A stretch of DNA of 64,000 nt from contig JASXTE010000002.1 in NCBI GenBank assembly GCA_030280995.1, positions 3,669,683-3,733,682 on the forward strand, in the 5' to 3' direction. A program made the translations under genes and the position numbers. Under the pieces are notes generated by a model, which saw only the letters and a program-made list of their open reading frames with translations, had not been told where the DNA came from and did no database searches. Every line of letters begins with the position of its first letter. Positions within the stretch are counted from its first letter, which is position 1. Of this stretch, positions 22,054 through 32,132 are shown piece after piece. This DNA comes from Hemileia vastatrix (lineage: Eukaryota > Basidiomycota > Pucciniomycetes > Pucciniales > Zaghouaniaceae).

Positions 22054-22773
22054 GCGGTACCTGGTGAAGGAATGCCAGGAGCAAGGCATAATACTCCAAA
22101 GAACCCACATGGAAAAGCAAAAGCTGGTGCAAAGGCAATGCAACCTAATTTGAAAATGCAGTGCCCAGTTCACTCTGATTTTCCTAAGGAAGCTGAGGAT
22201 TTATTTGTGCAGTGTTTAAAAACTATGGCTTCAGTTCCATTGGGGATACTGATGACAGTAGCGCCAGATGTAGCAAACTTAATTGTGGATAAGTGCAGGA
22301 ATCAAAGGATTGCTAATTGTGCTGAATTTGATGTAGGGGAGAAGTCATTTCAGCCAGTCATTGAATCGCCTAGGGTGCCACATTATGTAGGTCCTTTAGG
22401 GTATTTGACAATCACTGTAAATGGTAAGCAGATTAGAGTGTTAGTAGATACAGGTTCACAAATCAATGTGGTTTCAGCAGATGATGCTGTGGAGCTAGGC
22501 CTTCCTGTAAAAGACGGTGATGGCACTGTCGCAGGAATTGGTGGAGGTAGGTTTCCTGCTCTTGCTGTAGCAGAGTATGTACACACTAGAGTTGCGAGAG
22601 AAACAAGAGATATTCATTTTTATGTTCCAATGGGTGTAGTTAAACCAGTTTTAGGAACATCATTTTTAATGGATTATTCTGCAACTATTGTTTATTGTTT
22701 TAATAAGACTTTTGGGATAAGGATTATGGGTGATGATGGTATTCCAGTAAAAGCAGTCTTAGTAGCACCTTAG
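22054..22773 (+). pseudogene. gag: Element C gag-protease, 3' part with aspartic protease
   Basis: It continues the frame broken at 9955 (…AQKRA|VPGEGMPGARHN). The last 120 residues contain a retropepsin-like aspartic protease: YVGPLGYLTITVNGKQIRVL, then VDTGSQINVVS (catalytic DTG), GIGGG, and VKPVLGTSFLMDYSATI. The frame is open from the A junction to a stop at 22771-22773, with no internal stop. It is the best preserved coding part of C. The family role is maturation of Gag and Pol. Confidence 0.8.
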
Positions 22774-23542
22774 GATGGTGGCTGGTAAACTAAGAACTCT
22801 GGAGCTGCAAGATTGGAGAAAGAAAGAGAGATTTATGAGGAAGTCTCAGAGGATGAAATGGTGCAACTGCCAGGAAGGTGCCAAAATTTTCATTAGGAGC
22901 TGGCATTTTAGGTGTTACTATCTTGCAGAATGAGAAGAACCCAGATAGTGACCAGTCAGTCCAACAAGAGGAGATATGTAAATTGGTACTTCATAGGTGT
23001 CTTGGTAATACTACTGTAAAATGTATTATACCTAGTCTTTTTCACTTCTTTGATTATGGATTTTGTTATACTTATATTAAAAAGAAAATTCTTAAACAGG
23101 ATTTAGGTACAACCCATAGTTATATCAAAATGGATTTGATAGAGGCGTCGGCAAAGACTATGAACTAGTAACGTTACGGGGAGTCAGTGAAGATAAGAAA
23201 CTAGGTAATTATGACACAAAGGATGTTTGTAGCAAAGGTAGTCAGCAACTGGATTTAGAGAACACTGAAGTTAGTGTAGCAACAAGGAGTGCACTAGACC
23301 ATGCAGAAGAAGAGTCAGATGGAGAAGGAAACTCAAGGGGAAGTCAAGATGGTAATGCTCATTCAGAGAATGGAGAGTATTCTGAAGATGAGGTGCCTGC
23401 TGATGAGGAAGCAGAATTGCTAAGGTTATATCTGGAAGATAGTAGTTGACTAGATTTTTGTGATGAAAAGGTTTGACACAATATCAAAAAGCATGCTAAA
23501 AGCTATTTTATTAAAGATGGGAAGTTATTGAGGAATTAGTCT
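22774..23542 (+). other. Element C remnant between protease and integrase, RT-RNase H absent
   Basis: This 770-bp stretch replaces the roughly 3 kb that hold RT and RNase H in element B. Translated pieces include KFSLGAGILGVTILQNEKN and an acidic linker EEESDGEGNSRGSQDGNAH...EDEVPADEEAELLRL that resembles the linker before integrase. I see no RT motif, neither an FIDD-like active site nor LPQGATN. Confidence 0.6.
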
Positions 23543-24650
23543 TTGTTTCCTCAGTTAGTCATTCAAACTAGGGAAAGGAAGGTGAAAATACTCAGGGAGT
23601 TTCATGAGAATATAGGTCATAGAGGTCAGGATGAGACCTATTGCAGAGTCAGGGAAAGATTCTGGTGGCCCAATATGAAGAACAAGGTAAGGGATTGGGT
23701 TATATCTTGTCTGGAATGTCAGCGCAGAAGTTACAGAAAGCCAAAAGAGAAAGGTAGAGCAACAGGTGAAGATACTGTTTTTGGTAGGATCAGCTTAGAC
23801 GCAGCTCATATAAAAGAAGGCACTTTAAATACTTGGTAGTAGCCAGGGATGATCTATTTAGAATGGATTGAAGCGGGCCCATTTATAAGCCTTAAGGCAA
23901 GTAATTTAGCTGAATTCTTAAAGAGAGAATGGATTTATAGGTATGGGGTAATGAAAATGGTAACCGTGGATGGAGGAGCTGAATTTTCTGGAGAATTCCA
24001 AGATGTAGTCAAAGATATAGGCGCTAAGCTAAAAGTTGAAACACCATATTATCCTGAAGCATAAGGAATGATAGAAAGAGGGCATCAAGCTATATAGGAT
24101 GCGCTGGTTAAGTTATGTGGAAATAGTGGTGCTAAGTTGAAAAACTATTTGCCATTAGTTTTGTTTGCAGATAGGATTTCAGTTAAAAGGACAACTGGGT
24201 TTTCACCGTATGAGCTTATGTTTGGTCAAAGAGAAGTACTACCTATTGATCTAGAGGATGCATCTTTTCTAGGATGTGATTGGGATCAAGTGCGCTTGAC
24301 TGAAGATTTAATTTTGGAAAGGGTGGTGCAACTTGAAAGAAAGGATGAGTTCATGGAGAAGGCATATGATAGAATGATGCAGATCCGGGAAAAATCAGTT
24401 AAATATTGAAATGAGCGGTTAGTGCATAGATTGAAGAATCCATTGAACCCAGGAGATTTGGTTTGGTCTATAATAGAAGTCTAGAAAGCCAATTGGGTAA
24501 AATGTTTGCTGACAGATGGAATGGTCCTTATAGGATAAGGAAGCAAATAACTGGAGGAATTGGATGGTTCTGAATGGAAGCGGCCTGTAGCAGCAGATCA
24601 GATCAAAAGATTCTACCCAAGGGGTGCTCCAGTAGTACAGGATAACCTCC
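23461..24650 (+). pseudogene. Element C integrase
   Basis: HHCC zinc-binding domain: HENIGHRG, then CLECQRRSYRKP. The catalytic core shows SLDAAHIKEG (Asp), MVTVDGGAEFS (Asp) and YYPEA (followed by a stop) with GMIERGHQAI (Glu region). KRTTGFSPYELMFGQREVLP and PLNPGDLVW follow, and a decayed C-terminal module ends VAADQIKRFYPRGAP. Stops at 23477, 23538 and near 23845, 24062, 24096 and 24407, plus frameshifts, inactivate it. The protein would join element cDNA to chromosomal DNA. Confidence 0.8.
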
Positions 24651-24692
24651 GGAATGAGGTAAAACTACCAGAATAACCTCCAGGATGAGGTT
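24636..24692 (+). repeat. Two hairpin-TAAACT motifs after element C integrase
   Basis: AACCTCCGGAATGAGGTAAAACT and AACCTCCAGGATGAGGTTTAACT follow the end of the integrase frame. Both keep the CCTC-N6-GAGG stem. This shows that the motif is present in the third family as well. Confidence 0.6.
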
Positions 24693-25286
24693 TAACTAAT
24701 AAGTTATGTTTAAGGTTTATTTTTCTAAGAGGACTGACAGGAGGCTTTGACACAGTTGTGACAGGTAGAGGGAGCTATCTGAAAGTTAGAAGGACTATTG
24801 CTGAACAGGAAACTGGCATAAGCCCTCAGATGAGGGCATAGAGAAAATGGAATATTATATTTTCATATTTTTAGGAGACATGATGAAATGGGTAAATGGA
24901 TTGAAGGAGATGTGTACCATGTAAAGACAAAAGACGCTGGGAATTTAGCCAATGGGTTAATAAATCAGGAGTGGAATAGTGATTTGCAGATGGGGAACTC
25001 TACAGTTCAATAACTTATTTACATCATGTATTTTTGCTTTGCAGTAAAGTCAGTAAAATTTTAATGTTTAAAGTTTATTTTATGACTTTTTACAGGGTCT
25101 GTAGTCTTTTAAAGAAAGTAGACAGAGCAAAGTTAGGTGTTCCAATATTTAAAAGACAACTAATATTGAAGACAGGTGTAAAAGAATAGTGCCGTGTCTA
25201 GGATGTTTCTTTAAAGGCATAGCAGAAACAGAGACTATGTACAGAGATATTGGAAAAAGAAGGCTTATAGGGAAAGTGCTAGTGGG
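24693..25286 (+). other. Element C 3' non-coding region
   Basis: No gene or strong repeat is visible. It lies between integrase and the antisense gene and is A/T-rich. Confidence 0.4.
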
Positions 25287-26100
25287 TTATTCAGTTTGGC
25301 TTTTAAAGCTACTAGGATATCCTTTCCATTCTTCAGGCATGATGAAGGGAGGAGAATTGGCGGGGAATCCAAGAATAGTCAAAGAACTGATTTCATTCAT
25401 TAGCTGACCTATCATTTCTATGTGGGTATAGCAAGCCTTGAGCTCAGCATCAGAAAAGGCTGGTGCATGATTATAAGATAGAGACATGGCATCATATATA
25501 AGGCAAAGTCTGGTAAACATTTGCATGGAATGTACAAAAGGTAATGGAATAGGAGCCCATCCCAGGGAGATGGATTTGCTGAAGCCTACAAGTTAGATCA
25601 TTAGTCAGTAGGTAATGAAGGCGGAAGTATAGTGAAAGGAAGTTACTTGCTAAAAATTTATGGGGGAACACTGATGGGGAGGAGACAGTAACCACGTCCA
25701 GGGCAGCTGTAGAGGTGCCTGAATTCATAGAAGAATTTGAGCTTGGGGCAGAAGAAGGCGCAGTGCTAGTATGAATGGATATTTTGCGCCTGAAACAAGC
25801 AGGAAGTTATGATGATTCGTAAGAGACATCAGTAATGGTAGAAGACTTAATGCTGGTAGGACTAGTAGTGGTAATTATAGGAGCACTACTGGTGGAACTA
25901 GGAGGGAGACAAATGTAGCCAGTAGGCTGAGGAGTATTTTGATTTATGGAGGTTTTACAAGTCTTATGATATCTGAAACAATTATTGCAGGCAGGTCTAA
26001 AGGAGGCATACCCCCAAGGTCTAAAAAAAGTGAAATGGAAATTGCAACCTTTGCAGAAAGAGCACTCTTTATCTCTGGGAACAATGTGGTATTGATTCAT
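25287..26100 (-). pseudogene. Element C antisense gene, cysteine-rich (Y-like position)
   Basis: It starts MNQYHIVPRDKECSFCKGC at 26100 on the strand opposite to gag-pol. Cysteines: CSFC-KG-C, an 18-residue stretch, then CNNCFRYHKTC. The last three keep C-X2-C-X6-C, while the third cysteine is closer than in A, B and D. A Ser/Thr-rich segment follows, then a stop at 25807. The same frame continues NSSMNSGTSTAALDVV to 25492, and a shifted frame gives CLIYDAMSLSYNHAPAFSDA to 25287. The position between integrase and 3' LTR, the orientation and the cysteine pattern link it to the antisense genes of A, B and D. The C-terminal part does not visibly match theirs. Confidence 0.55.
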
Positions 26101-26658
26101 TATACTAAGATTATGTAAATGTTGATTATTAGATGGGCTATTTATAAGCTAAGAATGGAAAAATAGAAATGGCGTCAGTTGTGCAATTTCTGACTTGAGC
26201 ACTGAATGGTCTCTAAGGAATATGTGAAGGATTCTCATCATAGAAAAGTATGTCACAGTCATGGGAAAGTCATATTGCAAAGATTTGAAGATTTCAAGGG
26301 AACTCATGCATATATGACGCAGAGGATGTATTTGCTGCTATAGGGAGTAGCTCTTATCTTATGTTTTTTTGTTTTGTTTTCTGTCGTTTCATCTTTCAGA
26401 GGCACTTAGTAAAAAAAGGGTGCACTTTCAAGTTTGGAAGAAGGAAGATTTTTCTTTGGGGGGAAACTCATCATGTAGGGCTCACACAAGGAATTAAAAT
26501 GCAAATATATAAAAAAAAGAGAGAAAATGTTTATTACTTTTTACAGGCTATGTACAAAATAAATAATATTAAAAAGAAAAGTCTTTTTTTATTTAGTATT
26601 CTGCATCATTGAAGTTTGGGATGCAGAAAGCCCAGTCATTAACAACTTCTTGCATGTT
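26101..26658. other. Element C non-coding spacer between antisense genes
   Basis: No gene is supported. There are no hairpin-TAAACTG motifs here, unlike the equivalent spacers in A and D. Confidence 0.35.
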
Positions 26659-26852
26659 TCATTGCAAGGTGGTTATGAGCTGAGTACATTGGTTATACTC
26701 GGCGTAAGTATAGACCAGGAATGCCTCAAGAAATTCCTTGAAGGCAGTGAACATATTGTTCATTTGACACATTGTCACATTGAATGGTGCACAGGCAATT
26801 TGCTCTGCAAATTCACACTTTTGAGCCATGGCGGGCTCTTCTTTGTTGTCGT
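26659..26852 (-). pseudogene. Element C antisense gene X, C-terminal part, cut by element D
   Basis: Minus-strand frame ...NKEEPAMAQKCEFAEQIACA..., with MNNMFTAFKEFLEAFLVYTY and the end QLITTLQ (stop at 26659). Reading upstream, the frame runs straight into the D insertion point. It continues without a shift at 52339 (…CPTDSPFHD|NKEEPAMAQ) when one copy of the TCGT duplication is removed. So this is the last exon of the gene whose 5' half is at 52335-53050. Upstream stops make it a pseudogene, but the sequence across the junction is open for about 115 residues. Confidence 0.65.
26849..26852. repeat. Target-site duplication of element D, left copy (TCGT)
   Basis: TCGT precedes TGTAGACAATCC at 26853. 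The second copy is 52335-52338. Removing D and one copy restores the antisense frame of element C. Confidence 0.85.
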
Positions 26853-27924
26853 TGTAGACAATCCTATAGTACTAGCTATAGGCCTTGATCAAGGGAGTTG
26901 GAGAAAAACCAGAGAGAAAATCTCCTGTCCCTTTAAAAAAATAGAGTGAGATTTACTTGCTAAACTAAGTTGGTTCCTGTTTTGCTAAAGCCCCTTTTCA
27001 ACACACTTGACTGCTTGATGAGCCAAGAAAGTAGTCCCCAGATAGACTACCAGACCAAAGAACTGAAATGTAGAACAAAGTCCACACCAGAGACAGCAAA
27101 GATACTTGATGTAGGCTGCAAATCCACACCAGAGACAGCAATAATACTTGCTATAGCTTGCAAGACTATAACAGAGAAAACATCTGCCAAAGTTAAGTTA
27201 AATGAAGAACTCACTTGCAACAAACACAGCCAAAACTGAGTGAGGAAAAATGATATCACCTCCGGATAGTTGTATGATGATTAAGGTTGTCCCGAACTGT
27301 CTTATTCACTATGTACACACAGACCACTAACTAAGAGCCCATGTGCACCCACCAATCTGGTGCCTGTACCCACCGAATTGAATAAAAAACCCTCCTGAAG
27401 CGCTCCACAACCTTCTAAAACAGAGGCGGGCGGGCCGCCCGACGTCGGAGGTGCCGCCTGAAGCAGCCCAGCCTCCCTGAAGCCAGAAAACCAATAAAAA
27501 CAACTAATCTACTTAGAAAAATTAGCTACAACTACTAAAACCTTTAAAACACGGAATTTCACTATAACAACATTGTGACATGAAATATAGAGAAGAATTA
27601 GCTCTATCCAATGGTACTAAGCACTTAACCCTAAGACTTAAGGTTAGCCTGTAAAACATGAAAAACAAAATTAAACAGCAATCTTTTATATATGAAAAAT
27701 GACAAAATGACCCCTTAAAACTCAGAATATGAAAAATGTCTTCAAGACATAAATTATAGAGAAAAACCAGGGCTATCCAATGATAATACCCACAAACACG
27801 CAGACCCAATATCCACGGAATAAAACCAGAAAAATACCCAAATCCTTAACAGATGTCAATTAAGACATGCACAAAAAGCGCCAAATCACACAACAAAGTC
27901 CCCTGCCAATGTTGGAAGACCACA
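26853..27924 (-). repeat. Element D 3' LTR
   Basis: On the plus strand it runs TGTAGACAATCC to GGAAGACCACA, the inverse of the element A LTR. It pairs with 51242-52334. Confidence 0.85.
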
Positions 27925-27937
27925 TCCTCCCTCCAAT
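27925..27937 (-). other. Element D polypurine tract
   Basis: TCCTCCCTCCAAT on the plus strand is ATTGGAGGGAGGA on the element strand. It is identical to the tract of A and B and abuts the 3' LTR. Confidence 0.75.
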
Positions 27938-27972
27938 TGAGAATGTCCACATTCTTTCTTCATCCAACCACC

Positions 27973-28613
27973 ATGTTCAACCTTCTTCCCAATTCTGCCT
28001 CTGAAATGGGTCCTTGCCAATACTGCATCGAAAATAATTTAATCTGCACCATGACACCACCTGTCCATCCATACAGAACGTCCTGCGATGTCTTCCAATA
28101 TAGAAAGAAGACCTGCCACAGACCTGGTCCACTATCTTCCGCAACAGATTCACCTCCACCTCAACCTGGTCCATCTTCTGCCAGCACCAAAAGATCTAGG
28201 CCGTCTATCCTGATACCCAGATTAATAAAAAAGCTTCACCCTTCCCAGAAGAGTGCCACAACCCATAACACAACTAGTTCCACCATCCCTGGTCCATCTG
28301 ATGGTAAAGAAATTTCATTTCTTCCTTCAACTTTAAAACTGATGACTTCTCAGTTCCTCCATCTTCTGATAGTGATGATAACAATGTAGGATCCATTGCA
28401 CCACCAACACTAAACCACTTGCCCACTATCAAGGCCAAGTTCCAACAACACACATCTCAACAGAAACAACTTCTGCTTCACTACTTCCAATCCACTCCTG
28501 CTAGAGATCCACAGGACATTGAGAACGTAAGACACCTCATTCACCAGTTCAAGGCTAATTCTGAACACTTCATTTCATCTCTTGATTCCCTCTGTAATTC
28601 CACTAGTACTTAA
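27973..28613 (+). CDS. Element D antisense gene X: intact spliced zinc-cluster-like protein (196 aa)
   Basis: Exon 1 27973-28303 and exon 2 28354-28613 join to 591 nt, 196 codons plus stop, with no internal stop. It starts MFNLLPNSASEMGPC 48 bp from the 3' LTR. The cluster reads CQYC-X6-C-X12-C, but the fifth cysteine of the pattern is Phe (CDVFQYRKKTC where A has CDSCHSRKKTC). One metal ligand is therefore lost although the frame is intact. Then a Ser/Pro-rich segment with KRSRPS, an acidic SSDSDDNN, and a C-terminal helical block KAKFQQHTSQQKQLLLHYFQ, RDPQDIENVRHLIHQFKANS, EHFISSLDSL. The C-terminus matches B 43644-43960 (LIAYFQRYPPSDRSE). Probable nuclear regulator encoded antisense to gag-pol; function inferred. 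Confidence 0.75.
28304..28353 (+). other. Intron in antisense gene X of element D
   Basis: 50 bp, GTAAAG...AACTGAT...TTCTCAG, phase 1 after the G of a split GTT codon. Position and phase match the 49-bp intron in A (20529-20577). Removing it fuses two open frames exactly. Confidence 0.8.
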
Positions 28614-28676
28614 GTTTGATCCAGAAAAGAAAAATTGACCACATCCCCTATAGGATGTAACCACAAAACAACCCTC

Positions 28677-29172
28677 AGTTTTAAGTCTTGGGGGACCATC
28701 CTCATTTTATAGTCGTGGGGGACTCAAAAACCCTCAGTTTAAAGTCTTGGGGGACTCAAAAACCTAAATCATAAACCCAGAACCAGAGATCAACCACATT
28801 AAGACACAGAGAAAAAAATAACATTCTGGGGTAATTGTAAATAGAGCTGCCAGCTCATCAATTACCCCCAAACTTGCCTTTGCTAAATTCGGAGGCTCCC
28901 CCTGTGGATACCCTCCACCAATCTTTCAAAACCAACTCCAACAACAAAAATTCCTTCCTCAGTTTATAGTCTTGGGGGACTCACAACCCTCAGTTTAAAG
29001 TCTTGGGGGACTAAACCAACAACAATCCTCAGTTTAAAGTCTTGGGTGACTAACACAGTGTTCAGTTTAAAGTCTTGATGGACTAGTCTTGATAGAATCT
29101 TGAAACCAGCCAGTTTAAAGTCTTGGAGGACTAACGGAAACCAGATTTCAGTTTAAAGTCTTGATGGACTGA
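28677..29172 (+). repeat. Hairpin array upstream of antisense gene Y, with one long hairpin module
   Basis: On the plus strand the motif appears as CAGTTTAAAGTCTTGGGGGACT, in which AGTC and GACT are the stem. Copies: near 28677, 28707, 28736, 28963, 28991, 29028, 29061, 29110 and 29147. The long hairpin GGGGTAATTG (28828-28837) / CAATTACCCC (28859-28868) interrupts the array. The last copy ends about 150 bp before the start codon of gene Y at 29322, the same spacing as in element A. Confidence 0.75.
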
Positions 29173-29321
29173 CATAATTTTGCATAAAATAGACGTAGCC
29201 AATTTCATACAGAACACCCCTACAGCCAACCTGCTGAACTTCCACCTTCACTTCATCATCTACCCATCACTGACAAAAATCTCCTCCTATCCCTTTCAAT
29301 AATCTTTTCTCACCACAGATC

Positions 29322-30855
29322 ATGGCTGGATCTCCTGATGTTAACCCTTCTACTCTCCCTTGCTTCACTGCTCCCAAGGACTATGCCTGCAAACAGTGCA
29401 TCCACATGTGCAGACCTTGCACATTCACTCTTCCAACTCCTGAAGCCAAATTCTACAACAGGGCTTGTGATTCTTGCTATTCCAAAAAGAAAAGATGTGA
29501 CAGAGATGCCAACTACCCTATTCCTCCTCCTTAACCTTCTCATAAATACATCTCTAGATCCCCTACTAGATCCCCAGAGCTTCGTCCTTCCTCTTCCTCT
29601 TTATCTTCAGCACCTTCCAGAAGATCCAGAAGCTCAGCTTCCAGAACTCTTCCCAAAAGACCAGCCTTAGATTCCCAAGAAACTGCTTTTATCTCCACCA
29701 AATTAGCTCCAAAAGCTTCAAGATCAGCTCCCAGGCGGCCCGCCCGCCTCACTGGACAGTGAAAATCCAGCTCAAAATCTCCAAAAACAACCAGAAAACA
29801 GCCAAATTCCATCAATCAACAAAAACAACTCTACACAATCACCTCCCACTGCTCCCAGAGCAATGCAGCCAGCTCTTCCAAGGTCCAAAAACTTCAAATT
29901 TTCCCAAGCTTCTAGGAGACCTGCCAGAGAACCCCAAGAAGAAACCAGAACACCCCACACTGCACCCAAGCAACAACTTCATCTCCAACTAAGACAAAGA
30001 AACTACACCTCTCCTCTGTCAGCCAACTATTCTTCTGACAGTTCCATCTCTTTAAAAGATCCATCCAGAGGAGATCAATCTGCTTCCAAATCACCCTCTC
30101 CTGCTCCATCTTTTAATAACCCTGGTACTCCATCACCAGCACCTCCTCCAGCTGAATCCAACAGAAATAACAACCACAACAACAATAACAATCCCACTGC
30201 TCCAACTAGGCCCCAGGAACATCTGCCTCCTAGTTCACCTTTTCAAAATCTTTCAGAGGAAGACCAAGAGAATCCATATCTTTCCCTAGTTGATCCACCC
30301 ATTATGACCATTACAAAATTGTCAGAGATCCAAATTCCAGCTGCTTACAAATTTGATGAGCTTCCAATCTTTAAGTACCAAATTAATTATCCAATTTCTT
30401 CAACAAAAATAATTACTGATCCAATTCTTCTTATCTAGTTGGCACCCCTCCTCCTGAATCTATTATTGGAGTTGGCCAACCTCTTGAAACTTCTTTGACC
30501 CTGGATTATGGAGACATGAAGAAACATCTAAGCACCATGTGTTCCAACATGCTAACAGCCTTTGCCCTCCATGGACCTTTGAATGACTTTAAAAAAATCC
30601 CTGAGAAAGCGCCTGTTAGACGACTACTGGAAAATGTCTCCGGTCATTAAGCACACCCTCCAGCACTCCATTCCTGCCTCTTCTTCTTCCTCCTCTGAAC
30701 TTCCCTCTAATCCAATTCCTGATCATTACAATCCCTATAATCTCTCCAGCAGGATGCATTTCAAAGAACACAGTGCTTCCCACAAACCCAACAAAAAACA
30801 AAAACATCATCACAATCCGGACCAGCCTCCAGAAGCTTCATCATCCAGACAATGA
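29322..30855 (+). pseudogene. Element D antisense gene Y: zinc-cluster protein (broken)
   Basis: It starts MAGSPDVNPSTLPCF. The N-terminal pattern is CKQC-X6-C-X15-CDSCYSKKKRC, as in element A. A TAA at 29532 interrupts after YPIPPP, and the same frame then gives SHKYISRSPTRSPELRPSSS to about 29760. After further indels the frame from 29863 runs ANYSSDSSISLKDPSRG, a Ser/Pro/Asn-rich stretch, and ENPYLSLVDPP. The C-terminal block reads LTLDYGDMKKHLSTMCSNML, LRKRLLDDYWKMSPVIKHTL, ending HHHNPDQPPEASSSRQ at 30855. A CTAG before VGTPPPES (30438) matches TATAG in element A and may be a 3' splice site of an intron containing ACTGAT. Function inferred as a DNA-binding regulator. Confidence 0.7.
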
Positions 30856-32132
30856 GCTCCTGCAAAAGATTAGAACATAATAATAATATAAAACCATTAA
30901 TAAAAATAATTTCAGAATTTTTTTAAAATTTTTTTTAAATTTTTAATTTTTTATTTTGTATCTACTATTATACTAAAATTAAAAATTGATAAATAAAATG
31001 AAATGAAATAACATAAATGAAATAAAATATAATATAAAAAATAATACAAATAGTATCCCCCAGCCAATTGATGAGCTGATCCCCTGATACCTTACCCACA
31101 TCCAAGTGCACCTTGATGTGGATACACAATTAAATATTTTAAATGATTAACAAAAAACAAAAATTTAGAAATTCAGAAAATAATAAAAATAATGAAACAC
31201 AGAAACAAATGAAATAAATAACAAGTAAATAATAATAAAAAAAGAAAATAGCATTGCCCGGCCAATTAATGAGCCTTTCCCCACCAATGCTTCCCCACAT
31301 CCAGGTGACCCTGATGTGGCAACACCCTATATTTTTGATTTTATAATTTTAAACAACCCCCATAAAAAAATTAAAAGAAAAAAAGAGAAAAAAGAAAATA
31401 ATCTAAAACTGCTATCTAGCAAAAATATAACTGCAAAATCAAAGACAGTCCAGCTCCATAGATGGTCCAATAAGGGAAAATCAAATCCATAGAAATGATC
31501 ACTGGGTGGGCTCCCTCCAATAAGTAAAAATGATGGGAGACCACCAGTGATCCACCACCAATCTGAAAGAACCAAAGATAAAGAAGCCAGTCCCAAACCA
31601 GTTTAAAGTCATAGTGGACTTGAAACCTGAATAGTAAACAACAGAACTAGAATTCAACTAGGAAAAAAAAAGACTTGAAACAGACATTCTGGGGTAACTA
31701 TTCTACAGAGCAGCCAGCTCATCAGTTACCCCCACACTTGCCAAAATAAAATCTAGAAGCTCCCCCTGGGCACCTTCTAAAAAAAACACAACATCCAACA
31801 CAAAAAAACCAAAGCCAATAAGAGTGAAGAGACCAGCACATGAAAACCAGAGGAAATTCCAGTTTAAAGTCATAGAGGACTAAAACCTGTGAAAAGAAAC
31901 CAATACTAGGGTTCAACCAAATTAAGAGAAAGGGTTGGAAACAGACAATCAGGGGTAACTGTTGATAGAGCAGCCAGCCCATCAGTCACCCCTACACTTG
32001 GCAAGATCAAATCTAGAAGCCCCACCCATGGGTACCTTCTAACAAAAAGTTTCCAACACAAAAGTTGCTCTGAAACACCACAAAAATTGCAAATCAAAAA
32101 ATAATGTTCCTTAGTTTATCCTCATTGTGGAG
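30856..32132 (-). other. Element D 3' non-coding region with hairpin modules and palindrome
   Basis: No gene. On the element strand it holds the palindrome with core GTGCAC (31096-31121), a related CCACATCCAGG copy near 31296, and two modules. These are GGGGTAACT (31691) with CAGTTACCCC (31723-31732), and GGGGTAACTG (31952-31961) with CAGTCACCCC (31983-31992). Each is accompanied by a short hairpin AGTTTAAAGTCATAGTGGACT-like unit (31596 and 31861). A CTCATTGTGGAGTC unit at 32125 closes the pol end. The layout mirrors 15662-16700 in element A. Confidence 0.6.

Noticed and set aside
30375..30438. Intron GTACCA...CTAG in D gene Y as a certain call
   Set aside because: The acceptor is conserved with element A, but this donor gives the wrong phase for the following conserved frame and is mutated in A. 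The donor position is left open.
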